Shown here in pieces: positions 27,801 to 36,600 of a stretch of DNA of 64,000 nucleotides (its first letter is position 1; every line of letters starts with the position of its first letter). Below the pieces are notes generated by a model. That model was not told the DNA's origin. It ran no database searches and was given only the letters and a program-made list of their open reading frames with translations. The DNA comes from Colimorpha sp045222295 (GTDB taxonomy: Bacteria > Bacteroidota > Bacteroidia > Bacteroidales > P3), in assembly GCA_045222295.1 (NCBI GenBank), contig JBGUXP010000014.1:22310-86309 (forward strand), written 5' to 3'. The translations under genes were made by a program, and so were the position numbers.

Positions 27801-29628
27801 CAGAAACGGCATAAACAATCGACAACTGAGAATTGAAGATGGAATGGGAACTATCCACATAGGTGATACCTGTCAAGGAGGAGTGCCACGTGCAGGTGAG
27901 CCCCTGAGGGGAACATCCGTTGAGATTGGCGACATAAGAAACCGTATCGTCACAATGCACTGCGTCGGGGGCTTCCAAAGCCACCTGCGGCAAGGGATGC
28001 GCCACCACCGTCACCACTGCCGAAGCCGTGTCACTGCCGTAAGCATTGGTAGCAACGACAGTGAGAGTGTCTATGCCGACCTGAGAGTAGTTAAGCGTTA
28101 TTTGATTTGTGTTGAGCGTTACCGTATCATTGAGCAACGAGGAATACCAAGTATAAGTCATCCCCGCGGTATTGCCCTCAATAAGTGTAGCCGTGAAGGT
28201 GACGCTGTCGCCACTGTACACCTGCGTGGGGACATTCAATGCCACCACTGGCGCATTGGAGCTGCGCACTTCGACATTGTCGATATTCAGCCTCATCCAA
28301 TGACCCTCGTATGGGTCGGCATAGAGGGGATGATTGCAGAAAGCCACATGGATGGTCTGCCCCGCATAGGCGGCAAGATTCACCTGGCGGGAGGCGAAGG
28401 TGGTATTGTAATTGCCACAGTACACCTGCCGCGAACTGTCGGCATAGACAGTGTCATAGGCGCTTCGGTCAGTCCAATCTCCAGTGCTGACCAGAACAAA
28501 GTAGCGATAGTAATAAGTCAAATAGTGCGTGGCACTTACATCCCAACTGAGCACCACATGCTCCATCGTGTCAGACGGCACATGAACGGCCTTGGAGACA
28601 ATCCAACTGTCGACATTGGCATACTCCGACGACGAGACCATACTTTTGTTCGGACCATTGCCACTACCCATGCCAGGCTGGATAAGTTGCCAGTTGCTAC
28701 CGTCGAGTGGCTGCCAGCAGACAATGCCACCGTCGTCGAAAGTCTCACGGAAGGGATAAACGGTGTCATTGCAACGATAGACATGCACCACAGTGTTTAA
28801 TCCCAAAGTACCCCATGGGTTGATCACCGTCACACTAAGGGTATCAACGCCCACGGTATCATACATCAAATTCAATCCATATTGTCCATCAGCTCCGGCG
28901 AGCACCCAAGTGGAGTCCAACAGCGTCGAATGCCATGTGTAGGTCATCGATGCGGTATCCCCCTGCTCGAGATTGACGCTGAATGTCACTGTGTCGTCGG
29001 TTGTCACCACATCGTTGAGAACATTGAGAGTACCTAACGGCATGTGGTCACTACGGACAGAAATCCCCGAAAGATACATCTGACGGTTGTTCGATGAGGG
29101 GTTCTCGATAAGGAAGGCCACACGGATAGTCTGCCCCGCATAATCCGCCAAACTCACACTGCGGTTCTCGCCCCTGGTATTGTGTGTGCAGAGGCCGGTA
29201 TAGACTGTATCACAATTGGCAAAGTCAAGACTGTCTTCGGTAGTCACCAACACCTTCAGCCGCATTTTGAGCGAATCAACGGCTGTGCTGTTGAATCCAC
29301 GATGCTCATTCCAGAAGAGTTTCATCCCCGTACTGTCGACAGTGAGAATGATGGGTTGGGAAACCACCCAACCGATACGATGATTCGAAGCCCCATCGGA
29401 ATAAGGGCAGACATACGGAACCTCACTTGAGGTACCCATCATCCAAGTCAGGCCACCTCCTTGTGTCCAACAGTGGAAACCAACACCGGCAGTATAGCTT
29501 TCATCACTAAAATCCGCCCACCAAGGAGAGGTCACAGCACCACAGCCTTGTGCCCGAACACTTGTCCCCATCAAACCAAGCAGGTTCAGCAAACCTATCA
29601 AGCTCGTCAAAAATACCCTTTTCTTCAT
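24823..29628 (-). CDS. giant T9SS-exported multidomain protein with tandem PKD-like and choice-of-anchor-J modules
   Basis: A 1601-residue protein with signal peptide MKKRVFLTSLIGLLNLLGLM and cleavage after SVRAQ. Modules with the form PYVEDFEGV ... LPKCWTSTWNG (choice-of-anchor J-like) alternate with PKD-like sandwiches. At least six sandwiches carry the strand motif TWHSSLLD, TWHSTLLD or a close variant, followed by GIDTLTVTATNAYGS. An InlB-B-like domain (FLGWDDGETGNPLSI) lies near 1440-1522 and a type A sorting domain near 1530-1601 (VEVYPNPASTRINV ... TSQGTFHRKVVLN). It should be a surface or secreted adhesin-like protein exported by T9SS; no catalytic motif was found. It lacks the N-terminal domain shared by the two cargo genes at 6856-17684. 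Its terminator overlaps its stop codon, and copy A of the shared upstream element lies 77-112 bp before the ATG. Confidence 0.92.
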   Translation of the reverse strand: MKKRVFLTSLIGLLNLLGLMGTSVRAQGCGAVTSPWWADFSDESYTAGVGFHCWTQGGGLTWMMGTSSEVPYVCPYSDGASNHRIGWVVSQPIILTVDSTGMKLFWNEHRGFNSTAVDSLKMRLKVLVTTEDSLDFANCDTVYTGLCTHNTRGENRSVSLADYAGQTIRVAFLIENPSSNNRQMYLSGISVRSDHMPLGTLNVLNDVVTTDDTVTFSVNLEQGDTASMTYTWHSTLLDSTWVLAGADGQYGLNLMYDTVGVDTLSVTVINPWGTLGLNTVVHVYRCNDTVYPFRETFDDGGIVCWQPLDGSNWQLIQPGMGSGNGPNKSMVSSSEYANVDSWIVSKAVHVPSDTMEHVVLSWDVSATHYLTYYYRYFVLVSTGDWTDRSAYDTVYADSSRQVYCGNYNTTFASRQVNLAAYAGQTIHVAFCNHPLYADPYEGHWMRLNIDNVEVRSSNAPVVALNVPTQVYSGDSVTFTATLIEGNTAGMTYTWYSSLLNDTVTLNTNQITLNYSQVGIDTLTVVATNAYGSDTASAVVTVVAHPLPQVALEAPDAVHCDDTVSYVANLNGCSPQGLTCTWHSSLTGITYVDSSHSIFNSQLSIVYAVSGIDTLRVIVSNNDGADTAEAVVAVRNCNSMYLPYVEDFEGVTAVLSSSVGHLPKCWTSTWNGSNTAFAPHVISTGGYQYINDIPGQALLMLAGSSSGYGDKAEVVLPRFSQPTNHLSIAFDYRFERVNMGTLSVGYYGIADTFVTVTTMISHAGNYLRDTVTLASVPDSNARIALRWTYGSAWFGVAIDNIEVFPFSTSSMAPRVALHGPSSALSHDTTFFSAFLIWGDTAGLTCTWHSSLLNSTWVMNGLEGVDLVYLTTGIDTLTVTATNAYGSNTATLIVQVNRNCNYMNVPYYEDFESVPHRSGNTGGFLPDCWSRYFSGVAYYAPYAVEYGYSSEDDMTLNMIAGSGSNYGDGVAIVVLPGFEYPLGQLSLAVDYYNDSYYGTLSVGYMVDTVFTPLHTLSRNTSIYYNMSRDTIGFSGVTVPGARMAIRFLNPYSWEQVYLDNVEVFLTGNPGMPPVAAIYGPSQVNALDDIVTYTAALTSGDTTGLTYTWHSTLLDTSFFIPHTSGFNVIYPHAGIDTISVIATTSFGVDTAIRVVTVSWPGRLMPLVSMDADPIHYTCDGMATYTAHLLRGDTTGLTYTWHSTLLDTSYLIPHTSNFNLIYSIGGIDTITVVAANIYGSSMACRVVEVHDCHSVTDFPYIATPGIDTIERYCWKIWSFDTVRNPNDPGYDPGLWHNGIDYYFHSGQYPCMISTVGNWGSYGGNVVFFPDDWLVSPLIELPSNSTGITLQWSGVVSETTMRLLCSTSGRSSASLFSDTLYTETHANYPYAVWTTHTLSLDAYAGQTISLAFVHCGPVGYYSNARVAMDSLIITFDTLPMPPQPDTVWHIVSVRANVDGACETYGSGRYMEADTVEIGYRLLDSVSVGGHWEFLGWDDGETGNPLSIVVTSDTVMTALFQWVSDTTEIIAAIEKVGVEVYPNPASTRINVEASVPGKITLIDMSGRVVQAREGQKISLDVSHLSRGAYFLRVATSQGTFHRKVVLN

Positions 29629-29704
29629 TTTTTGTTGTTTAATATTTACAAACGCATTTTCGTTGGTTTTATTACAGCTTCCTCCACACTGTATCTAGAA
29701 ATCC

Positions 29705-29740
29705 CCTATTATAAATACAACCACCTTTTCGCCAAAAATC
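29705..29740 (-). promoter_or_regulatory. shared T9SS-cargo upstream element, copy A
   Basis: On the minus strand GATTTTTGGCGAAAAGG is followed by TGGTTGTATTTATAATAGG. It matches copies B (17751-17787) and C (18908-18944) almost base for base in the core. The preceding segment (AAAAAATGAGGTCTTAGTG) also resembles that of copy B. The remainder of 29629-29901 is AT-rich and shows no gene. Confidence 0.55.
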
Positions 29741-29901
29741 CACTAAGACCTCATTTTTTAATTTTTTTTTAACAAAAAACCATCCTTAATAGGAAAAATC
29801 AGAAAACATTGTCTTTTTAATTAAGAGTCCGAAGACCCATTTTCGGCTCACAAATTTAACATTTTTCTCCATCACACAAAAACATTACGAACCCATGCCA
29901 T

Positions 29902-29935
29902 AAAAAAAGGTCTACCCGGAGAACCCGGGCAGACC
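29902..29935 (-). terminator. Rho-independent terminator after rpsO
   Basis: Minus-strand stem GGTCTGCCCGGG / CCGGGTAGACC with a short loop, followed directly by seven T. It lies about 54 bp past the rpsO stop. Confidence 0.9.
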
Positions 29936-29988
29936 CAACCATAACCAAATAAATATGAAAAACTATTTTTTCTTGGTGATGTATAGCC

Positions 29989-30258
29989 TTATTTACGCAG
30001 GCCAAGCTGTTTGACGATGGCGCGGTAGCGCTCGATGTCGGTCTCTTTCAGATAATCGAGCATCTTGCGGCGTTTGCCGACGAGGCCAACGAGGGCACGC
30101 TCGGAAACCTGATCTTTCTTGTGCTGTTTCATCAGCTCGGTGAGGTGCTGGATGCGATAGGTAAACAGAGCAATCTGTCCCTCTGCGCTACCAGTATCCT
30201 TGGCGGATTTGCCATACTGGGCAAATATTTCTTCTTTTTTCTCTTTTGTCAGATACAT
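29989..30258 (-). CDS. rpsO: 30S ribosomal protein S15
   Basis: An 89-residue protein of standard S15 length. It carries the conserved regions DTGSAEGQIALFTYRI, LTELMKQHKKD and the signature LVGKRRKMLDYL, which contact the 16S rRNA central domain; the protein ends in IVKQLGLRK. It is a primary binder in 30S assembly and bridges to the 50S subunit. A well-formed promoter (30308-30338) and a strong terminator make it a single-gene transcript. The usual rpsO-pnp pairing is broken here by the 4.8-kb T9SS cargo gene. Confidence 0.97.
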   Translation of the reverse strand: MYLTKEKKEEIFAQYGKSAKDTGSAEGQIALFTYRIQHLTELMKQHKKDQVSERALVGLVGKRRKMLDYLKETDIERYRAIVKQLGLRK

Positions 30259-30307
30259 AATATGTTACGTTTGTTTTTGTCTATTATTTCCGTTCTCAAT
30301 TCGGCTG

Positions 30308-30338
30308 CAAAAATACGACTATTTCCAAAACTGACAAA
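30308..30338 (-). promoter_or_regulatory. rpsO promoter
   Basis: Minus strand: -33 TTTG (30335-30338), about 19 bases, then the -7 box TATTTTTG (30308-30315), 50 bp before the rpsO ATG. This is a textbook Bacteroidota housekeeping promoter. Confidence 0.78.
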
Positions 30339-30441
30339 ATATTTTTCAAAAAAAAGCACTATTTAACTTTTATTAAGAAAGTATATAGACCTTTTCGGAG
30401 ACTATTCGCATCCGATGCCAAGTGCCGTTTCATCGTGTAGG

Positions 30442-30654
30442 TTAAAGTTGTTTGAGCAGCCTCACCGTATGTCGATGGCCATCTGCGGTAGTGAGGATGA
30501 GGAGATAGATGAATTGGGTATGGGAGGTCAAGTCAAACGTGTATTGATCCGGACCTGCGGGCGTAAGACGCACTTCCTCGCGGCGGCCCGTCATGTCGGT
30601 CAGCCATACGGTAATGGGGGATGCGTTAAAAGTGAAATAAAAAAATTTGAGAAT
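30442..30654 (-). pseudogene. remnant of a T9SS-type C-terminal sorting domain
   Basis: A minus-strand frame of about 70 codons lies between an in-frame TGA (30655-30657) and TAA (30442-30444) and has no plausible start. Its translation contains SPITVWLTDMTGRREEVRL and ends TTADGHRHTVRLLKQL. This follows the strand pattern of type A sorting domains (V-D-x-T-G-R, then L-T-T-x-D-G, then a basic end). It looks like the tail of a deleted cargo gene. The upstream sequence is AT-rich non-coding DNA, so the rest of that gene is gone. Confidence 0.5.
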
Positions 30655-30765
30655 TCAGGGAAAAACATTGGTTTTCAGCAAAATGTAAGATCTAAAAAAA
30701 TGACAGCTCGGTGCATAGCCATATTCTCGCCACAACATGTAAATCACTGACAGCAAACACCCTGA

Positions 30766-30850
30766 AAGGACTATCTTTTTCCCATCTTCATACCCTCTTC
30801 TCACCCCTCTCCTACCCTCTTCGGCGGGAGTAAAGGATGGCAAAAATAAT
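30766..30850. repeat. dispersed intergenic repeat, copy 1
   Basis: GGACTATCTTTTTCCCA, then a C/T-rich stretch with recurring CTACC units, then TTCGGCG and GGATGGCAAAA. A closely similar segment occurs at 51048-51120 and a shorter relative at 62360-62409. All lie between genes. No transposase or clean terminal repeats are seen. The rest of 30655-30967 holds no recognisable gene. Confidence 0.5.
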
Positions 30851-30967
30851 GGAAAATCAGTGTCGAAATTCCCTGTTTCCTATTTATCGGCCTTATATTA
30901 TATATATGGCGTAAAAATTATTTGTTAAAAAAATCATCATATAATATTATCAAGAAAGGAAATTGTT

Positions 30968-31816
30968 ATGGCGAAACAGATTGAAGGCATCAATGGCGGC
31001 TTCTGCGGCCGCGTGGGAACGGTAATTGGCTACCAGTGGCGTGGCAAATGGTGCATGCGAAGCTATCCACGACATATCCGTGACGCTAGGACACCGCTGC
31101 AGTTGGAGCAGCGCGCATGGTTCAAACGGGCGGTGGGCTTCGCCTCGCGGCTTACGGAGGTGCTGCGTACAGGACTGCGCGAACGTTCCAAAGCCCTCCA
31201 CCTCACCGAGGGCAACCTATTCGTGGCTCTCAACAAGCAGTGTCTCACTCTAGAAGAGGGGCGATTGAAGGTAGACTATGAAAACTTGGTGCTAAGCGAT
31301 GGCATGGTGGCACCCGTAGGATTCGGCGAGCTGGAGTTGACGGTTACCGAGGAGCGTTTCCGTCTAAAGGTGGATTTCGAGGCTAATCCGCTACATCTGC
31401 CGGCACAAGGAGGCGACAAAGTGTTTCTGGCGGCCCTTTGCGAGGTACGAAACGAGTCCATCCTCGCAGCGCCGGTGTTCCGCCGCAACGGGACAATAGC
31501 ATACACGCTGCCGGCCTGTTGGGCGGGCAGCGTGGTGCATGTGTATGGTTTTGTACAGGACTACACAGGCGAGGCTTCGGCGAGCCAATACCTGGGCAGC
31601 GTAACATTGGTGGACGGCACTGGGCCGGTACACCTACTCGATGGCGTCGGCAATCTGGGCTGCGAGCGACGAGAGCTCCTCAGGCGTCATCTCGACATGA
31701 TGTCCGAAGTTGAGGTCGCCGGGCTTGTTCAAGGGCATGAGATGGATGTGGACGTGGGGCACGTCGATACCCACCACGGCCTCGCCGATCTTGATGCAGG
31801 GACAGACTTTCTTTAA
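30968..31816 (+). CDS. DUF6266 family protein with a C-terminal read-through extension
   Basis: A 282-codon frame. The first part matches the DUF6266 family, which starts with G-G-F-x-G-x-V-G-T-V-x-G: here INGGFCGRVGTVIGYQWRGK, followed by the typical RTPLQLEQRAWFKRAV. The family usually ends after a strand like SASQYLGSVTL (near residue 215). Here no stop follows, and residues 223-282 are read exactly antisense to the last 60 codons of the HIT-family gene (31634-32026). The extension is therefore probably not selected for its own sequence. The family function is unknown; these proteins are small, Bacteroidota-specific and not exported. AAGAAAGGAAAT precedes the ATG as a possible ribosome-binding site. 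Confidence 0.72.
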   Translation: MAKQIEGINGGFCGRVGTVIGYQWRGKWCMRSYPRHIRDARTPLQLEQRAWFKRAVGFASRLTEVLRTGLRERSKALHLTEGNLFVALNKQCLTLEEGRLKVDYENLVLSDGMVAPVGFGELELTVTEERFRLKVDFEANPLHLPAQGGDKVFLAALCEVRNESILAAPVFRRNGTIAYTLPACWAGSVVHVYGFVQDYTGEASASQYLGSVTLVDGTGPVHLLDGVGNLGCERRELLRRHLDMMSEVEVAGLVQGHEMDVDVGHVDTHHGLADLDAGTDFL

Positions 31817-32026
31817 TCCCTTGGCGACACGTTTGGCAAAGAGATGCAACTCGGTGAAAAGCTCGTCGTCGAGGTCAAAGATATAATCGATCTCCTGCTT
31901 GGGGATGCAGAGCACATGGCCGCGAACAACGGGATTAATATCGAGGAAGGCGAAGCAGTGCTCCGTCTCGGCCACTTTGTAGCAGGGAATCTCACCCGCC
32001 ACAATTTTACTGAAAATGGTTGCCAT
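31634..32026 (-). CDS. HIT family protein (histidine-triad nucleotide hydrolase)
   Basis: A 130-residue protein with the histidine triad HVHIHLMP (H-x-H-x-H) near residue 97 and the N-terminal FSKIVAGEIPCYKV segment typical of the HINT/Hit subgroup. Members hydrolyse nucleoside phosphoramidates or similar AMP conjugates in the cytoplasm. Its ATG overlaps the greA stop by one base (TAATG), so it is translationally coupled to greA. Its 3' 183 bp are also read in the opposite sense by the extended DUF6266 frame. Confidence 0.92.
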   Translation of the reverse strand: MATIFSKIVAGEIPCYKVAETEHCFAFLDINPVVRGHVLCIPKQEIDYIFDLDDELFTELHLFAKRVAKGLKKVCPCIKIGEAVVGIDVPHVHIHLMPLNKPGDLNFGHHVEMTPEELSSLAAQIADAIE

Positions 32027-32499
32027 TATCTCTCGATTTTGATAAGTTCGAAATTCATTTTGCCGGCAGGGACGTTGACTTCGACAACATCGCCCACCTT
32101 ATGGCCAAGGAAAGCCGAAGCGAAGGGCGAGGTAATGGAAATCTTACCCAGCTTAAGGTTGGCCTCACTCTCGGGAACGATGGTGTATTTCTGCTCCATC
32201 TTATTCTTGACGTTACGAATGGTGATAATGGAGAGCAGCAGCACCTTGGAAGTGTCGATTTTTGATTCGTCAAGGAGACGTGCATTGGCCACGAGGTCCT
32301 GGAGTTTGGATATGCGAGCCTCGAGGTGACCCTGGGCCTCCTTGGCCGCATCATACTCGGCGTTCTCGGAGAGGTCACCCTTGTCGCGGGCCTCGGCGAT
32401 GGCCGCCGAAGCGGCGGGACGTTCGACAGCGATGAGGTGGCGGAGCTCGTCTTTGAGCTTCTGGAGACCTTCTTCACTGTAATATTTGATTTCTGACAT
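32026..32499 (-). CDS. greA: transcription elongation factor GreA
   Basis: A 157-residue protein of standard length. The N-terminal antiparallel coiled coil spans about residues 8-75 (EEGLQKLKDELRHLIAVERP ... GDLSENAEYDAAKE), whose acidic tip (D and E of GDLSENAEYD) enters the RNA polymerase secondary channel and stimulates cleavage of backtracked RNA. The C-terminal FKBP-like domain ends with ITSPFASAFLGHKVGDVVEV. It lies 83 bp downstream of the PorV/PorQ-family gene and is coupled to the HIT-family gene. Confidence 0.95.
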   Translation of the reverse strand: MSEIKYYSEEGLQKLKDELRHLIAVERPAASAAIAEARDKGDLSENAEYDAAKEAQGHLEARISKLQDLVANARLLDESKIDTSKVLLLSIITIRNVKNKMEQKYTIVPESEANLKLGKISITSPFASAFLGHKVGDVVEVNVPAGKMNFELIKIER

Positions 32500-32582
32500 G
32501 TCGGTTTTTATTGGGTTTTAAAAAGTGGGAAAGGCTCGTTGAAAAGCCTTTCCCATAAGGATTATGTATCGTTGTTCAGCTC

Positions 32583-33656
32583 TTAGAAGCGGAAGCTGGC
32601 TCCAATCGAATGGGTGCCCTTAAGAGGCGAAGCAGACTGATAGGAGTAGTTGAGCTGGAGAGCCGTATTGTTGCCATCTTTCTTCGACAAAGGAATGTCG
32701 GCAGAGACACCGGCGCAGATGCCGTTATTGGCAGTGGCCTTGTCGTTCTCATCCCAAAGACCAGGCTGGAAGATATAACCAGCACGAAGCTGGAACATCT
32801 TGAGCAGGCTGTATTCGAGACCGACAGTGTAATTGTCGCGGAGGAAGGCATTGGAGGTGAAGCTGGCTGCCAAAGTGAGGCTCTGATCCCACTTATCGAA
32901 GAAGAAGTCGTAGGAGAGACCAATGTTAAGGCAGGTGGGAAGCTCCATCTCGGCGGCACGTGTCTCGACAGTGAAGTTGTTGCCGCCGGTACCAATCATC
33001 TGCAGGGAGAGACCGGAACCGTCATACTTCATCGAAGGACCCCAGTTCTTCAGGGAGATACCGAACTTAAGCTGGTCGAACTCGCCAGTGACATACTGGA
33101 TACCTGCATCGATACCGAAACCGGAGGCCGACACGTTGTCGGTACTCTCAGTAACGAGTTTGATGACGGCACCGCCATGGATGCTACGAGTAAAACTATG
33201 GGCGTAGGCCACATTGATGTTCATGTAGCTGGGCGAGAAGGTACCATTAATAGGTTCAGGGCTATCATACTTGGTGACATCGATGTCGCCGAAACCCATG
33301 GCCATAACATAGGCTCCGAGAACGCCAGCATCAAAGACTCGAATGCCTAGACCGAAGGCGTTGATGGAGGCACCGCTGCTGAGGCCACTGCGGCCACCAT
33401 AAAGCATGGTGTTGGCGTAGGCCACCTCGACATTATTGACGAAGGCGAGACCGGCAACGTTGTTGAACATAGCATCGAGGCCACGGACATTGGCGATGTT
33501 GACACCACCCCAACCGGTGCTGCGGGTCCAAGGATTGACAAGCAACTCGGAGGCACCCGCGGTTCCACGACGTTCATCATTGCCAGCCTGGACTGACGGA
33601 ACAAAAAGCGCCGTGAGAATCACAACTACAGCAAATATTCTTAATGCTTTTTTCAT
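32583..33656 (-). CDS. PorV/PorQ family outer-membrane beta-barrel protein
   Basis: A 357-residue protein with signal peptide (MKKALRIFAVVVILTALFVPSVQA). The N-terminus has the family hallmark RRGTAGASELLVNPWTRSTG followed by ANVRGLDAMFNNVAGLAF. The rest is a series of alternating amphipathic strands, and the protein ends in HSIGASFRF with a terminal phenylalanine as in outer-membrane barrels. PorV shuttles T9SS cargo from the translocon to the attachment complex and PorQ belongs to that complex; this member may be a specialised paralogue serving the 1660-residue protein encoded immediately upstream (32 bp gap). The specific partner is inference. Confidence 0.85.
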   Translation of the reverse strand: MKKALRIFAVVVILTALFVPSVQAGNDERRGTAGASELLVNPWTRSTGWGGVNIANVRGLDAMFNNVAGLAFVNNVEVAYANTMLYGGRSGLSSGASINAFGLGIRVFDAGVLGAYVMAMGFGDIDVTKYDSPEPINGTFSPSYMNINVAYAHSFTRSIHGGAVIKLVTESTDNVSASGFGIDAGIQYVTGEFDQLKFGISLKNWGPSMKYDGSGLSLQMIGTGGNNFTVETRAAEMELPTCLNIGLSYDFFFDKWDQSLTLAASFTSNAFLRDNYTVGLEYSLLKMFQLRAGYIFQPGLWDENDKATANNGICAGVSADIPLSKKDGNNTALQLNYSYQSASPLKGTHSIGASFRF

Positions 33657-33688
33657 TTCTGTAATAATTTAGGTGTTATCAAACTGTA

Positions 33689-36600
33689 TTAGAAACCGAA
33701 GGAGTTGAGGTCAACGGGACGCATTGTACCGAACCATTTGATGACACGCTCACCAACTCCGGGAACGGTCACATGGATAAGGTACATGCCGCCAGCGATG
33801 GGAATACCCGTCTGGTTGTGGAGATCCCAGTCAACAGTGGTGTTCTCGGCACCAATGCTGGCATCGCGGGTGACGGCCGTAGGTCCAAGAGTACGGACGA
33901 GGGTGCCATCAACAGTATAGATGCGGATGGTACAGCCCTGTTTGACTCCGTTCTCAATGCCCGTAGGCAGATTAATGATGCGGACCTTGGTCTCGAGCTG
34001 GCTCGCGGTCTCATAAGAAGAATAACTGTAGTAGGGGTTCGGGACAACATTGATTTGTCCGAGGATGGAATCGATAAAGTCTTGGTTTGCATTACTGCGA
34101 GTGGCGAGGCCCTCACGGACGGCGTCGTTGGCAGTGAGCACGAACTGGTAGGCAGGCATCTCATGGTTCTTATTCACAGCGCCAGCATTGACTGACGTGG
34201 TCTGGTTAGGAGTCATGAAATTGCCATAGGGCTTGCGGACATCAATGTTGACAGTGACGTCGCAGGGGATATCCATCGGGTTGGTGAACTGATAGCGGCT
34301 GCTGACGAGAGGCATGTTAACCCAGGCAACAGAAGCATAAAGCATAGCGATGGAATCGCGAACGAGCAACTGAGTTGCAGCAGAACCGGCATCAGCCTCG
34401 TCAGAAAGACCACGGTTCAGGAAGTAGTTACCAGCGGCGACATATCTAGCCTCCATCAGTCGGTCGAGCGATGAGAGCATCTTCATGGCCCAACGTCCGG
34501 CATCATAGGAAGGCGTATTATAATAGGTGGTAACCAAGGAGCCTGTGCGCATGTTGCGGAACGGCTGTTTCGTGGCATTCATCACATAGATGTAGTGACG
34601 GCCACCGATGACATAGTTCTGCGTGCCTTCGGTCATGGAGGCATCGGGGTTCCACATCATATCGGCACCATTGTGCTGGACATAGCGGGAATCCTCACCA
34701 AACATAATGTTGAGACGCTCACCAGTAACGGTGTTGATAGCATATCCGGGGAACCATCCCATACCATTAGCCGAGATGTACTCGGGATCGTCATAACTAC
34801 CAGCTGTATAAGCAATACCGGCAGCATCCATTTGGGCCTTTGTCTTTCCAAGTTTGTTGACGGAGGCATGACGACGGGCGCTGAACCTACGGGCGTTGCC
34901 CTCAGACTGGGTACGGTCGTCGCACATTTCGATAACCGGGCAGCGGGTCCACTTGGAAGTATCAGCAGTGAAGACAATCTGTACACTGGGAAGATTGTCA
35001 AGGACACTATAGTTGAGCGCCTTGTTGGAAGAATAAAGCATCAACTTTCTTTCAAGCGCATACTTGTTTTTGCCATGTTCTGCTAACGAATCGTCGGGAG
35101 CCATATAATACGAGAAGTTAAAGCCGGGATGGAAGGGCTGCGTGGAAGTCAAACCGTAGGGGCCCCAGAGACCATAAACTACAGACTCAAAGACCTGATC
35201 TTTATCGATGGCCTCCTCGACCGTTCTGGCTTCCATACCAGTACCTTTCTGATAGATACGATAGAAGTCCTCGTCGAGATAGGGCTCGGAAACACTATAT
35301 TTTCCAGAGGTGTTAATGAATGTATTGGCCGTACCACCGGCAAACTGAGATCCGGAACGAATCCAGTTATAGATGAAATAGGAGTCGTTATCGGCCACAC
35401 CGCTAAGCCACTGCTTGTTCTCGTCGGCATAGGTCATCGAGGAGCCTAAGAGGGCACCCTTCGACGCTATACCACCAACAAACAAATGGCTGCTGGGATA
35501 ATATTCAACCTCAGTAGCAATAGCCTTGGGATTGACCAAGGTGATAGCAAGACCCATGTCAAGGAAGAGTTGTTCATTGGAACGGCCAATCTCGAAGTCA
35601 GAATATATGGTGTCGCGATAGGTCCAATGGCCATCGGCATATGACGAGTCGACATGTCCACCACCGTCACGGACAATGCACCAACGAGTTTTGTTAGTGA
35701 CCTCAGCAGTGTCTTTAGCACCGCTATTCTTGAAGAGGATGTTATAGCGACCTTCGCGAATCTTCAAAGGATCGATAACACGGACGTTGATTGGTCCATA
35801 GTTTTCCTCATAGCTGGGATTGGCAGCGATGCAGGGATTGTTCATGACACTCTTGTCAACACCAGCAGAATTGATGTCGATAGTAAAGGTACCGGGGGCC
35901 TTTGCGAAGAGACCCTGAGCAGGATCACCCATAAGGGTATCAATGGTAGCCTGGCTCAAACGAAGCACGGAGCCTCCGTTGCCATAACCACCGAGACGGA
36001 CGATGCGGGGACACATGCCAAACTCGGACTGGGCGACCTTACCACCATCTTCAAAGACGGGGTTATGAGGAATAACAGTGATGGGGGTGATACTGCCACC
36101 CTTCTCATTTTTACGACCAGCAAGGTAGGGTTCCTTCTGACCATCCAGATACGAGGGGTCGGTCTGTGAGTATTCCTTGTAACGGTTGTGAGCGTAGGCA
36201 ATGGCCACATAGTAGTATTCACGATTGTTGACAAGATTGGTGTTGATACCAGTGGCAAACTGGTCCTTGGTGATACGGAACACATGCTGAATGCCCGTGT
36301 TGGCACCAGAAACCTTGACAGCACCTGTGAGGATACCGGTACGGGTGTCCTGAGTGTAATTTACTAATGTTCCAATACCCAGACTGGGAGCATCATTAGG
36401 AGTGGAGACGAGAATAGAGTCACCGTTCTCATCCTTATCCCAAGAATAGATAAGCGAGTCATAATAGTTCTCAATATCGCACTGGGCCACAAGAGCAGCC
36501 TTGGTGGGATCGTCAATATCGGCAATAGAGCAAGAAGCATCCTTCAACTGATAAATCTGATAACCCTCGAAACGATAGTAGATGTCATAAGCATGGCTCT

